Counted from the first letter of the stretch, positions 32,036-44,560 are shown. The stretch: DNA of 64,000 nt from Reticulitermes speratus (GCA_021186555.1 JAJKFL010000010.1:2199487-2263486); one strand, 5' to 3'. Notes: a model not told the origin generated them from the sequence alone. Numbers and translations: made by a program.

Positions 32036-34362
32036 GACGTCTGTTGTTACATTCAGGGGAAGACTGTTTGTCTATTGTTACATTCAGGGGAAGACGGTTT
32101 GTCTGTTGTTACATTCAGGGGAAGACGGTTTGTCTGTTGTTACATTCAGGGGAAGACGGTTTGTCTGTTGTTACATTCAGGGGAAGACGGTTTGTCTGTT
32201 GTTACATTCAGGGGAAGACGGTTTGTCTGTTGTTACAGTCAGGGGAAGACGGTTTGTCTGTTGTTACATTCAGGGGAAGACGGTTTGTCTGTTGTTACAT
32301 TCAGGGGAAGACGGTTTGTCTGTTGTTACGGTCAGGGGAAGACGGTTTGTCTGTTGTTACATTCAGGGGAAGACTGTTTGTCTGTTGTTACATTCAGGGG
32401 AAGACTATTTGTCTGTTGTTACATTCAGGGGAAGACTATTTGTCTGTTGTTACATTCAGGGGAAGACTGTTTGTCTGTTGTTACATTCAGGGGAAGACTG
32501 TTTGTCTGTTGTTACATTCAGGGGAAAACTGTTTCTCTGTTGTTACATTCAGGGGAAGAGTGTTTCTCTGTTGTTACATTCAGGGGAAGACTGCTTGTCT
32601 GTTGTTACATTCAGGGGAAGACTGTTTGTGTATTGTTACATTCAGGGGAAGACTGTCTGTTGTTACATTCAGGGGAAGACTGTTTGTCTGTTGTTACATT
32701 CAGGGGAAGACTGTTTCTCTGTTGTTACATTCAGGGAAAGACTGTTTGTCTGTTGTTACATTCAGGGGAAGACTGTTTGTCTGTTGTTACATTCAGGGGA
32801 AGACTCTTTGTCTGTTGTTACATTCAGGGGAAGACTGTTTGTCTGTTGTTACATTCAGGGGAAGACTGTTTGTCTGTTGTTACATTCAGGGGAAGACTAT
32901 TTGTCTGTTGTTACATTCAGGGGAAGACTGTTTGTCTGTTGTTACATTCAGGGGAAAACTGTTTCTCTGTTGTTACATTCAGGGGAAGAGTGTTTCTCTG
33001 TTGTTACATTCAGGGGAAGACTGCTTGTCTGTTGTTACATTCAGGGGAAGACTGTTTGTGTATTGTTACATTCAGGGGAAGACTGTCTGTTGTTACATTC
33101 AGGGGAAGACTGTTTGTCTGTTGTTACATTCAGGGGAATACTGTTTCTCTGTTGTTACATTCAGGGGAAGACTGTTTGTCTGTTGTTACATTCAGGGGAA
33201 GACTGTTTGTCTGTTGTTACATTCAGGGGAAGACTGTTTGTCTGTTGTTACATTCAGGGGAAGACTGTTTGTCTGTTGTTACATTCAGGGGAAGACTGTT
33301 TGTCTGTTGTTACATTCAGGGGAAGACTGTTTGTCTGTTGTTACATTCAGGGGAAGACTGTCTGTTGTTACATTCAGGGGAAGACTGTTTCTCTGTTGTT
33401 ACATTCAGGGGAAGACTGTTTCTCTGTTGTTACATTCAGGGGAAGACTGTCTGTTGTTACATTCAGGGGAAGACTGTTTCTCTGTTGTTACATTCAGGGG
33501 AAGACTGTTTCTCTGTTGTTACATTTAGGGGAAGACTTTCTCTGTTGTTACATTCAGGGGAAGAATTTGTCTGTTGTTACATTCAAGGGAAGACTGTTTG
33601 TCTGTTGTTACATTCAAGGGAAGACTGTTTGTCTGTTGTTACATTCAGGGGAAAACTGTTTCTCTGTTGTTACATTCAGGGGAAGAGTGTTTCTCTGTTG
33701 TTACATTCAGGGGAAGACTGCTTGTCTGTTGTTACATTCAGGGGAAGACTGTTTGTGTATTGTTACATTCAGGGGAAGACTGTCTGTTGTTACATTCAGG
33801 GGAAGACTGTTTGTCTGTTGTTACATTCAGGGGAATACTGTTTCTCTGTTGTTACATTCAGGGGAAGACTGTTTGTCTGTTGTTACATTCAGGGGAAGAC
33901 TGTTTGTCTGTTGTTACATTCAGGGGAAGACTGTTTGTCTGTTGTTACATTCAGGGGAAGACTGTTTGTCTGTTGTTACATTCAGGGGAAGACTGTTTGT
34001 CTGTTGTTACATTCAGGGGAAGACTGTTTGTGTATTGTTACATTCAGGGGAAGACTGTCTGTTGTTACATTCAGGGGAAGACTGTTTCTCTGTTGTTACA
34101 TTCAGGGGAAGACTGTCTGTTGTTACATTCAGGGGAAGACTGTTTCTCTGTTGTTACATTCAGGGGAAGACTATTTCTCTGTTGTTACATTTAGGGGAAG
34201 ACTTTCTCTGTTGTTACATTCAGGGGAAGAATTTGTCTGTTGTTACATTCAAGGGAAGACTGTTTGTCTGTTGTTACATTCAAGGGAAGACTGTTTGTCT
34301 GTTGTTACATTCAGGGGAAGAATTTGTCTGTTGTTACGTTCAAGGGAAGTCTGTTTGTCCCT
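32036..34362. repeat. 31-bp minisatellite, about 75 copies
   Basis: The unit is TTCAGGGGAAGACTGTTTGT followed by CTGTTGTTACA. It lacks stop codons in all three plus frames, so frames of 802, 764 and 494 codons run through it, cycling through the frames because 31 is not a multiple of three. Shortened units lacking TTTG recur in the same order at about 32.53, 32.95 and 33.65 kb, indicating duplication of multi-unit blocks. Confidence 0.95.
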
Positions 34363-34454
34363 TCTTTGATTTCGTGTTCTTTAATTGCTTTTCCATTTTC
34401 TTTTCTTTATATTATGTTACCTTCTATCTTGCGGTATTTTAGGTAAAGCGGTGT

Positions 34455-34650
34455 TGCTGAGGTTTCAGGTCCTCTGAGATGTGACACTGTCGTTGGGTGA
34501 GTAGTTACCGACGTTTCGGAGGAACATAGTGCCTTCATCTTGCAAGAGTCAAGCATTGTAAAGTGAACTGGACTGCTCGAACTGCTTGGGTCTTGAAGAT
34601 GAAGGCACTAGGTTCCTTCGAAACGTCGGGACACTCACCCGAAGGCATTT
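34455..34650. mobile_element. Fold-back element with GAAACGTC ends
   Basis: GGTGAGTAGTTACCGACGTT and its inverted partner AAACGTCGGGACACTCACC flank a ~130-bp interior. GAAGGCACTA occurs inverted in both arms. CTTGCAAGATG (minus, 34505-34551) and CTTGAAGATG (plus, 34588-34634) are decayed hammerhead-like cores. The left part (GTTGCTGAGG...CGTTGGGTGAG) recurs at 40404-40452. Confidence 0.6.
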
Positions 34651-34659
34651 TCTTATGCC

Positions 34660-35214
34660 AAAAGCCCCCAATTATTTGTTCTCATATTTTGCCTTCACTT
34701 TACATTTTTTCGTTTTATCTCCTGTTCACTTATATACTTTTACTTTCTTTATTTTGCTGTCTTTTATTCTTATTTTCCTTTCTCTTTGTTTTCCACCATA
34801 ATCTTATCATTTCCTCTCTCTTCTTGTCTGTTCCATTCTACCCTTTTCTGTTCTCGAACGACTTCGACGTGGTTTTGTCTTAATTTGGAGCCGCCAGATG
34901 TCTCCATATTTGTACAAAGTCTCTTGTCATTGGCAGAGGCCTCAGTTCGTATAAAGCCTTGCGCAACTAAGGCAAGGAATTCGTGTTCAGAATTTCTACT
35001 TACTTTTTCTTTCTAGTTGGAAGTTAACACACAACGACCTCATATACGAAGTGTGTCCAAAATATGGTACGCCAGTCATGCGCGACACATCCGTCGAAAT
35101 GCGGATACTTGTGATTCAAATATGGTTGTTGTGCTACGGAAGCTTGCTGGAGCGTGTAGGCTGTATCTGTGTGGTGGCTGTCTGTTGTGTTCAGAAGTTT
35201 GCATATCTGTCTGA
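34660..35214. other. Unassigned T-rich sequence
   Basis: The pyrimidine-rich plus strand gives hydrophobic open frames at 34563-35016. No signal of a real gene. Confidence 0.3.
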
Positions 35215-38200
35215 ATGTCCAGTTACTGTAATATTCAGATATCTTGATACCTGCTGGTGACCCAGTTATTATGGTGTTCAGATATCTTGATACCTGCTGG
35301 TGTCCCAGTTACTATGGTGTTCAGATATCTTGATACCTGTCTGGTGACTCTGTTACTGTGGTATTCAGATATCTTGATATCTGTCTGGTGACCCAGTTAC
35401 TATGGTGTTCAGATATCTTGATACCTGCTGGTGACCCAGTTATTATGGTGTTCAGATATCTTGATACCTGCTGGTGTCCCAGTTACTATGGTGTTCAGAT
35501 ATCTTGATACCTGTCTGGTGACTCTGTTACTGTGGTATTCAGATATCTTGATATCTGTCTGGTGACCCAGTTACTATGGTATTCAGATATCTTGATACCT
35601 GTCTGGTGACTGTTACTGTGGTATTCAGATATCTTGATACCTGCTGGTGACCCAGTTACTATGGTGTTCAGATATCTTGATACCTGTCTGGTGACTCTGT
35701 TACTGTGGTATTCAGATATCTTGATATCTGTCTGGTGACCCAGTTACTATGGTGTTCAGATATCTTGATACCTGTCTGGTGACTCTGTTACTGTGGTATT
35801 CAGATATCTTGATACCTGTCTGGTGACCCAGTTACTATGGTGTTCAGATATCTTGATACCTGTCTTGTGACTCTGTTACTGTGGTATTCAGATATCTTGA
35901 TACCTGCTGGTGACCCAGTTACTATGGTGTTCAGATATCTTGATACCTGTCTGGTGACTCTGTTACTGTGGTATTCAGATATCTTGATATCTGTCTGGTG
36001 ACCCAGTTACTATGGTGTTCAGATATCTTGATACCTGTCTGGTGACTCTGTTACTGTGGTATTCAGATATCTTGATATCTGTCTGGTGACCCAGTTACTA
36101 TGGTGTTCAGATATCTTGATACCTGTCTGGTGACCCAGTTACTACGGTGTTCAGATATCTTGATACCTGTCTGGTGACTCTGTTACTGTGGTATTCAGAT
36201 ATCTTGATATCTGCCTGGTGACCCAGTTACTATGGTGTTCAGATATCTTGATACCTGTCTGGTGACCCAGTTACTATGGTGTTCAGATATCTTGATACCT
36301 GTCTGGTGACCCAGTTACTATGGTGTTCAGATATCTTGAGACCTGTCTGGTGACCCAGTTACTGTGGTGTTCAGATATCTTGATACCTGTCTGGTGACTC
36401 TGTTACTGTGGTATTCAGATATCTTGATACCTGTCTGGTGACCCAGTTACTATGGTGTTCAGATATCTTGATACCTGTCTGGTGCCCAGATACTATGGTG
36501 TTCAGATATCTTGATACCTGTCTGGTGACCCAGTTGCTATGGTGTTCAGATATCTTGATACCTAGCTGGTGACCCAGTTACTGTGGTGTTCAGATATCTT
36601 GATACCTGTCTGGTGACCCAGTTACTATGGTGTTCAGATATCTTGAGACCTGTCTGGTGACCCAGTTACTGTGGTGTTCAGATATCTTGATACCTGTCTG
36701 GTGACTCTGTTACTGTGGTATTCAGATATCTTGATACCTGTCTGGTGACCCAGTTACTATGGTGTTCAGATATCTTGATACCTGTCTGGTGACCCAGATA
36801 CTATGGTGTTCAGATATCTTGATACCTGTCTGGTGACCCAGTTGCTATGGTGTTCAGATATCTTGATACCTAGCTGGTGTCCCAGTTGCTATGGTGTTCA
36901 GATATCTTGATACCTGTCTGGTGACCCAGTTACTATGGTGTTCAGATATCTTGATACCTGTCTGGTGACCCTGTTACTGTGTTATTCAGATATCTTGATA
37001 TCTGTCTGGTGACCCAGTTACTATGGTGTTCAGATATCTTGATACTTGTCTGGTGACCCAGTTACTATGGTGTTCAGATATCTTGATACCTGCTGGTGAC
37101 CCAGTTACTATGGTGTTCAGATATCATGATACCTGTCTGGTGACCCTGTTACTGTGGTATTAAAATATCTTGATATCTGTCTGGTGACCCAGTTACTATG
37201 GTGTTCAGATATCTTGATACCTGTCTGGTGACCCAGTTACTATGGTGTTCAGATATCTTGATACCTGGCTGGTGTCCCAGTTGCTATGGTGTTCAGATAT
37301 CTTGATACCTGTCTGGTGACCCAGTTACTATGGTGTTCAGATATCTTGATACCTGTCTGGTGACCCAGTTACTGTGGTGTTCAGATATCTTGATACCTGT
37401 CTGGTGACCCAGTTACTATGGTGTTCAGATATCTTGATACATGTCTGGTGACCCAGTTACTGTGGTGTTCAGATATGTTGATACCTGTCTGGTGTCCCAG
37501 TTACTATGGTGTTCAGATATCTTGATACCTGCTGGTGACCCAGTTACTATGGTGTTCAGATATCTTGATACCTGTCTGGTGACCCTGTTACTGTGGTATT
37601 CAGATATCTTGATATCTGTTTGGTGACCCAATTACTATGGTGTTCAGATATCTTGATACCTGTCTGGTGACCCAGTTACTATGGTGTTCAGATATATTGA
37701 TATGCGTCTGGTGACCCGGTTACTATGGTGTTCAGATATCTTGATACCTGTCTGGTGACCCAGTTACTATGGTATTCAGATATATTGATATGCGTCTGGT
37801 GACCCAGTTACTGTGGTGTTAAGATATCTTGATACCTGTCTGGTGACCCAGTTACTGTGGTGTTCAGATATCTTGATACCTGTCTGGTGACCCAGTTACT
37901 GTGGTGTTCAGATATATTGATACCTGTCTGGTGACCCAGTTACTATGGTGTTCAGATATCTTGATACCTGTCTGGTGACCCAGTTACTATGGTGTTCAGA
38001 TATCTTGATACCTGTCTGGTGACCCGGTTACTATGGTGTTCAGATATCTTGATACCTGTCTGGTGACCCAGTTACTATGGTGTTCAGATATCTTGATACC
38101 TGTCTGGTGACCCTGTTACTGTGGTATTCAGATATCTTGATATCTGTCTGGTGACCCAGTTACTATGGTGTTCAGATATCTTGATACTTGTCTGGTGACC

Positions 38201-39120
38201 CAGTTACTATGGTGTTCAGATATCTTGATACCTGCTGGTGACCCAGTTACTATGGTGTTCGGATATCATGATACCTGTCTGGTGACCCTGTTACTGTGGT
38301 ATTAAAATATCTTGATATCTGTCTGGTGACCCAGTTACTATGGTGTTCAGATATCTTGATACCTGTCCGGTGACCCAGTTACTATGGTGTTCAGATATCT
38401 TGATACCTGGCTGGTGTCCCAGTTGCTATGGTGTTCAGATATCTTGATACCTGTCTGGTGACCCAGTTACTATGGTGTTCAGATATCTTGATACCTGTCT
38501 GGTGACCCAGTTACTATGGTATTCAGATATATTGATATGCGTCTGGTGACCCAGTTACTGTGGTGTTCAGATATCTTGATACCTGTCTGGTGACCCAGTT
38601 ACTGTGGTGTTCAGATATCTTGATACCTGTCTGGTGACCCAGTTACTGTGGTGTTCAGATATATTGATACCTGTCTGGTGACCCAGTTACTATGGTGTTC
38701 AGATACCTTGATACCTGTCTGGTGACCCAGTTACTATGGTGTTCAGATATCTTGATACCTGTCTGGTGACCCGGTTACTGTGGTGTTCAGATATCTTGAT
38801 ACCTGTCTGGTGAACCAGTTACTATGGTGTTCAGATATCTTGATACCTGTCTGGTGACCCGGTTACTATGGTGTTCAGATATCTTGATACCTGTCTGGTG
38901 ACCCGGTTACTATGGTGTTCAGATATCTTGATACCTGTCTGGTGACCCAGTTACTATGGTGTTCAGATATCTTGATACCTGTCTGGTGACCCGGTTACTA
39001 TGGTGTTCAGATATCTTGATACTTGTCTGGTGGCCCTGTTACTATGGTGTTAAGATATCTTGATACCTGTCTGGTGGCCCTGTTACTGTGGTATTCAGAT
39101 ATCTTGATATTATGTCTAGT
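35215..39120. repeat. 44-bp satellite, about 89 copies
   Basis: The unit is GTTCAGATATCTTGATACCT followed by GTCTGGTGACCCAGTTACTA and TGGT. Many units carry the variant TTGATATCTG, which makes CAGATATCTTGATATCTG a perfect inverted repeat. Some units are 42 bp (CCTGCTGG). Variant blocks repeat at long range: the AAAATATC-containing block near 37.16 kb recurs near 38.30 kb, about 26 units later. Confidence 0.95.
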
Positions 39121-39788
39121 GGCAGGTAATAGGCGTAATTAGATTTGTAGGCTATAATTTTCTAATGGAAAGTGCAGCAGGTAGGGTACAGTACTGGCCA
39201 GTTAACGTACTATCCGAGCTCCCTACATTGCTCACAGCTGCAGTCGGCACGGCGTGGTCGCTGCTAGGTTCACTTCGGAACGGCCAGGCAGCGTTATACC
39301 TGTTTCAAAAACATTGACTTGTTGGGAGTACGTTCATAGCTTCAGTCAGTGCGGACGCATTTGAAACGGATATAAAACACTTGATCGTGCATCTGCAGTG
39401 CTTCCTTCTTACCACTTGTCTGTTAACCTCCGCACGTGATCTGATCACTAGTATACTGTTCACTGGAAGACACGTGTTTGTTTTACCGGTCCGTGAATTG
39501 AAAAGGCCTGAAGCCACCAGTTTAATGGAGAGCAGTAGGCAGTGCTTAAGCTGTGGCTAGCAGTGCTAATGTGATGGTCATATTCGGGAGAAATTGTTAG
39601 ATATATAGATTTCAATGGCCAAAATCGGACAAAAATTTAACTTTGTCAGAGAACACGTTTCCCATGGTAGCTTTTTCCGTATTCTTATGCATTTTGTTCA
39701 ATTTTTAAGCATTTCTTTAAACTTTCGTTTATGTCTAGACAGACTGTTGCTTTAAATACTTAAAAATCTTAAATTTGTATAATTGACG
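39121..39788. other. Unassigned sequence
   Basis: No recognised feature. A 70-codon open frame at 39305-39517 minus is not identifiable. Confidence 0.3.
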
Positions 39789-39958
39789 AACTAATTCGCA
39801 ACACTCAGACCAACAAAATGCACAGTAGTGTTTCTTAGATATTTATATTATAATATCACCTAAACTATTCCATATTATAATATAACATAATTTATGTGAT
39901 ATAAGTATTAAGAAACAATATTGTGCATTTTGTTGATCTGAGTGTTGCGAATTGGTTA
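39789..39958. mobile_element. Fold-back MITE, about 170 bp
   Basis: The left arm AATTCGCAACACTCAGACCA...ACAAAATGCACA is matched by the complementary right arm (TGTGCATTTTGTTGATCTGA, GTGTTGCGAATT). Arms run about 50 bp with few mismatches around an AT-rich centre. No target duplication could be fixed. Confidence 0.75.
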
Positions 39959-40430
39959 TCTACACTGCACGGAATGGAAACTGTAAAGGTTAACTGACGA
40001 ACGTAATGCTATGAAGCCCTAATGACAATTTTATGTAAAAGTTTGTATACATCCGTGACAGAATTTAATCTTTAATGTGACGTCACAATATATCTTCTTC
40101 TTTGCTGAGTAACAATAATACAATATGTTAATTGGCGCTCATCTGGCCGACTGTCGTGTCTGCCTGTGAATGGGACGGTGGTCATGGCAACCAGCGGTAG
40201 CGTCTTTGTGTGCCAATTGCCCGTGGCGAGCGGTGGGGCTCCTTCCTTTTGTGTTGTTAATTTGATACAGAGTCAGGAGTTTACCTCTCCACACTAGCAG
40301 CCCCCATGTGAATTCAAATGTCACTATTTTTGCACAGCATTGAGGACATTGCCTGTGTAAAAGTTTACCACATTAGAAACATCCCTCTGTTTGCGACAGC
40401 GTTGTTGCTGAGGATTTAGACCTTCTGGGT
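39959..40430. other. Unassigned sequence
   Basis: The right end (40404-40462) is a diverged relative of the left part of 34455-34520. The rest is unassigned. Confidence 0.35.
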
Positions 40431-40473
40431 ATGACGCAGTATCGTTGGGTGAGGGGTTTCAAACATTACGAAA

Positions 40474-40620
40474 GAAATTGGGGTGTCTGGAAAATTCCCG
40501 AACTTTTTCAATAAAACTTTATTTTATTTACCTAGGAGTTATTCAACCTTTCCCATTCGAAGTAGTTCCCTCCACGCCTAATACACCGCTCCCAGCGTTT
40601 TTTTTTCAAGTTTTAGAAGC
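40474..40620 (-). pseudogene. mariner-like transposase C-terminal scrap
   Basis: The minus strand encodes RWERCIRRGGNYFEWERLNN then S and a stop (40597 to 40532). This is the characteristic end of mariner-family transposases (RW.KCI...G.YFE). The following AATAAAGTTTTATTGAAAAA and GTTCGGGAATTTTCCAGACA look like the 3' UTR and terminal repeat. The catalytic region and other end are absent, and the frame is broken immediately upstream by a stop. Confidence 0.65.
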
Positions 40621-40823
40621 ATTGCATTCGTATCTTTATATTTAGGGGTGAAGAGGGTCACCGACCGACATAGCGTCGTACACAAGAAGACCTGAAGCTT
40701 TGCCTGTGCTTGTTGTTACACAGTATTTAACTAATTTCATTTTTAATTCACTTTCAACAAGTTACGACTTGGTCAGTTTGATAAGGCTGGTATTCGAATG
40801 TCCGAAATCTGTAACATAATAAT

Positions 40824-41089
40824 AAAGGTAAAGTTCACCCTACAACAGGCCATGAAGGCCCAGAGGGGGAGTAGAGGTATAGCTCTACTCTTTCTTTAAC
40901 CTCGGCGCTAGATGGGTTGGGTGGTCAACGCCACGCCCCGGCCGCTTTACCTCCGGGAATAACCCGGTACCCATTGTACAGGAGGCTAGGTAGGCCCCAG
41001 GGCCGGTCTGGACGGGTGCTGAAAATCTCGCCCCCACCGAGAATCGATCCCCGGACCGTCCAGCCCGTAGCGAGTCGCTATACCGACTA
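40824..41089 (-). mobile_element. SINE family A, nearly full length
   Basis: Minus-oriented, with AATAAAGGTAAAGTTCACCC at the left and TATACCGACTAATAATAA at the right. The outermost head is replaced by an AAT microsatellite. TAATAATAA on both sides may be the target duplication. Confidence 0.85.
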
Positions 41090-42638
41090 ATAATAATATA
41101 ATAATAATAATAATAATAATATCCAATGAAACCTATGAAACATTGGTAATGTCTTTATTGGAGAAGTATTCTGTTCCAGTTAACAGGAATGTGTAATCAT
41201 AACGAATGTCATATTAATTTTATGGAACGGGAAATAAATGTTTAACGTGAAAACACAATGGAAGAGTAATTATGTAGTACGAAATAGTATACTTGATTAT
41301 CTATATGCTGGGCGTACGATTTTGTTCCTTACTGCGATTACTGGAAGGTTTCTGAGAATGAACACCCTGTATCAGACGGGACAGAATTCAGCTTGGTCCT
41401 AGCCGAACTGTGTACTGGAGTAATGGAAAAAAAAAGAGACGATGAAGAGAGAAAGAAAGTAAGAAATAGTTGTGCGGGAAGACATAATGGAGAAAAAAGA
41501 GCTGGGAGAACAGGTAGAACGTAGCAAAGGTAGAAAGGGAATGTAGAATTGAGAAAGAAAAAAAAACATTTTTGTGTCTCCTTGGGATTCCTTTCTAAGC
41601 TTGTTTTGCCGTTTAAGACTTGCTAATTAATGTTGTAAAAATGTGGCAAAGTTCAAGAATACCTTCTTTGGAGCGACAGACAAATAAAATAAACAATACT
41701 TTTTCCAGGGAAGTCAGTTAAGGATTGCTTAACTGCATATCTTTAAAGAATTAGTTTTTAACGTATGTGGCGTTACATTGTCATGTACTTATGAGGCGCG
41801 GACATCCTCACTTCATGTGCGAGCATCAGATGGAATTATGCAAATTATATGATAATTCAGTATAGTGCTGATGTCCATAACTAAATGACCTGTGTTTGCC
41901 AGTTCCGACGTATAGCACTTTGTGCTTTTAATAGTGGGCCTGCGTGTTGTAAATGTTTTAGATTACAAATTGTACTATGTACAACCATAGTGTACATTTA
42001 CTTGTACATCAGGCGCACCCAAAGGGAGGGGCTGCCGGACTGCACCCCCCCCCAGACCCCACAAAACCGAAATTAAAAAAACATAGATTTGGTAGATATT
42101 ATATCAAAAGTTTTACGTGATTTACCCTTTAGACGAAATCAGCCACTGAAATCAGCTGGTGGCTAGTACATTAGAATTTTGAAAAATAAATTAATAAAAT
42201 AAAAAAAAAACAAGATAGGACACAGTGATTGAGTCATGGAACATGTAGTTATATTTGTATGTATATAAATGCAGTTGCAGACAGTTATGTTGTACTTACG
42301 ACATAATTTTTATAACTTAATATTTAAAATCAAACAAATTATATATAACTTCAGGGTCAGTCCCCCCCCCCCCGCCAAGGCAAAATTCTGGTTGTGTACC
42401 TGTTGTACTTTCATATACATGTGAACCTCAGCGCCTGGTTGAGGATGGCAGCATGGGCCAAAACATGTACTGAAATATAGATGTGACTCAAGTCTGTGTA
42501 CCGTGTTGGTCACAGTGTCATTCAGTGCAAGATGTTCACAAATGAGTTAAGAGCACTGCGATCTGTTACGTTCGTCCACCTGAGCTACTGTTTCTGTATT
42601 TAAATCTTACTGGTTTATCAGCTTCATGTTTGGTAAAA
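41090..42638. other. Unassigned sequence, 1.5 kb
   Basis: (TAA)n at 41090-41121, C runs near 42046 and 42361, and a decayed hammerhead-like block at 42437-42470 (TTGAGGATGGCAGC ... AAAACATGTAC). The block AAGGCAAAATTCTGGTTGTG next to the second C run resembles a transposon end. Nothing coding. Confidence 0.35.
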
Positions 42639-42922
42639 AGGTACAACAATCCCATTACAGGCCTGGACAGGCCCTTAGGGTTCTTAGATTTCCAGACAAT
42701 CGACACGTGAAGGTGGTAAGGTTGTCAACGCTACGCACCGGCCGCCTTTACTCCCCAAGGAAATAATCCTGGTACTCATTTCTGTTAGAGGCTGAGTCGA
42801 CCCCAGGGCCATAGTACAGCCGGAAGGATTATGTCAATGAAAAATTCCAATGACACCATCGGGAATCGAACCCGCGACCTTACGGTTTGTAGTGCAGTGC
42901 CTCAACCAACACCGCGTGCCCC
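42639..42922 (-). mobile_element. SINE family B, full length
   Basis: Minus-oriented. Tail AACAATCCCATTACAGGCC at the left. The B-box-like GGGAATCGAACCCGCGACC is intact. The head end is slightly deleted (CAACCAACACCGCGTGCCCC). Confidence 0.85.
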
Positions 42923-42948
42923 ATCGTGTTTGGTACAAAAGCCATATA

Positions 42949-44087
42949 CAGTCGAACCCGGTTATAACGTCATCGGTTTTATAAAACACCTCGCCTACAG
43001 CGTCAGATATTCTGTGGTACCAATTAATTCGTCACTGTGTGCCGGGTTTTGGTCCCAGCACCCTCTACGAGAATCGAACCTTGGACTTTCGACGCGCGCA
43101 TCACTCCCTCCTGCTTGGTTCCCCTCCATCTCCCCTCCTGTCCCGAGTTTTCTTCCCACGTGCGTATGGTTGATGTAATCACTCTGACTCTGGTCTTAGC
43201 CATCTTCAAGTTATTTCCAAATTTTCGTCTCGGCCATGGGGGCTAAATTCCGTCTGGCGGTGAGCTGGTGGGGTTGGAGTCCCTTGGCGGTCGTCGTGGT
43301 TCCAGGTCTTTGGTTTTAGTTGGGTTTAGCCCCACGACGACGCCAAGGTAACTTTATTTTGGTATGTATGTGACAAGCAATGGGGGCACGCGGTGGCGCA
43401 GTTGGTTGAGGCACTACGCTACAAACCGGAACGTCGCGGGTTCGATTCCCGATGGTGTCACTGGAATTAATTCCTTGACATAATCGTTTCGGTCGCACTA
43501 TGGCCCTGGGGTCGACTCAGCCTCTAACAGAAATGAGTACCAGGAATATTTCCTGGGGGGTAAAGGCGGCCGGTGCGTAGGGCTGACAACCTTACCACCT
43601 TCATGTGCCGATTGTCTACAAATCTGGGAGCCTCAACCTCCTGGACCCCTCAGGGCCTGTCTAGGCCTGTAATGGGGTTGCTTTACCTTTATGTGACAAG
43701 CAATTGCTTGGTAAGTCTCCCGTCGTATGTATTTTGTAATTTTGTATTTAATTGGCTTTACTGTATTTTCTTTATTCTGTGTGTTACAATATATTGTTAA
43801 TATATATATATTGTATATTGTATCTTTGTTGTGTGCACCAAACCGGCTTATCTTCGGGGCCTAGCACTAGTAAAGGCAGATAGCATCCAATACAATAATA
43901 ATAGAACCCTGTTGCAAGTAGTAGCAGGGTGCAGTTGGTAGCAGTTTAGCGTGGTTATGTTTGACTGTTGCCATAAAGAAGGTGCAACTGTTAGCCATAA
44001 CATTATACTCCTCGGTTATAACAACACTCGTTTATAACGACACAAAATATTCAGTCCCTTTCATGACGTTATAACCGGGTTCGACTG
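42949..44087. mobile_element. pogo/Tigger-like MITE split by a ~950-bp insertion
   Basis: The left half (CAGTCGAACCCGGTTATAAC to about 43030) and right half (TAACATTATACTCCTCGGTT to CCGGGTTCGACTG, about 43990-44087) match the two halves of the intact MITE at 13729-13912. TA flanks both ends. The intervening DNA holds an unclassified C/T-rich segment and a SINE B. Confidence 0.8.
43381..43689 (+). mobile_element. SINE family B, full length
   Basis: The head GCACGCGGTGGCGCAGTTGG and B box GCGGGTTCGATTCCCGATGG are intact. A perfect 14-bp duplication TATGTGACAAGCAA flanks it at 43367-43380 and 43690-43703. It is one of the best-preserved copies and lies within the insertion in the split MITE. 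Confidence 0.92.
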
Positions 44088-44282
44088 TATTAAGAAACAT
44101 GAAGCTGACAAGTCAGTATCACGTATCGTATACACAGCTTGCGCATGGCACGTACAATGTCACGTATGTGCATGGCTTTAGTCTATGCAAAGGCGCACCA
44201 TGTTACTGTAGGCATAATACAATACAATACACGATGTCACGTGACATCGGTGTACATGTAAATGTGTCGTCACGTGGAGTGA

Positions 44283-44560
44283 AGATGGTAAATTCCCTAT
44301 CGACGCCATGAAGACATGTGGGACGAGTAGAGGTATAGCTCCATTCATTCTTAACCTCAGCATTAGATCGAGGTCAGTGTTCAAGGTCACACCCCGACCG
44401 CTTTAATTCCCCCGTGAAAGAATCCCCGGTGCCCATTGAATAGGACGCTGGGTGGGCCCCAGCGCCGGTCTGGACGTTTTGGAGAAGAGAACAATCTGTT
44501 GCTCGCGATGGCGTTCGAGCCCCGGACCGTCCAGACCGTATCCTGTTCACTGTGGGGTCA
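44283..44560 (-). mobile_element. SINE A/A'-type copy, diverged
   Basis: Minus-oriented blocks: GAGTAGAGGTATAGCTCCAT, CACACCCCGACCGCTTTAAT, GACGCTGGGTGGGCCCCAGC, GGTCTGGACG, then GAGCCCCGGACCGTCCAGACC. It includes a segment (GGAGAAGAGAACAATCTGTT) not seen in typical A copies. Confidence 0.65.

Noticed and set aside
32034..34442. 802-, 764- and 494-codon open frames as a repetitive protein gene
   Set aside because: All three plus frames are open because the 31-bp unit lacks stops. Indels are not frame-preserving, and no start context, signal peptide or domain is seen.
35215..39120. CRISPR array
   Set aside because: Units are contiguous with no unique spacers, the genome is eukaryotic, and no cas genes are present. 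The same applies to the other arrays.
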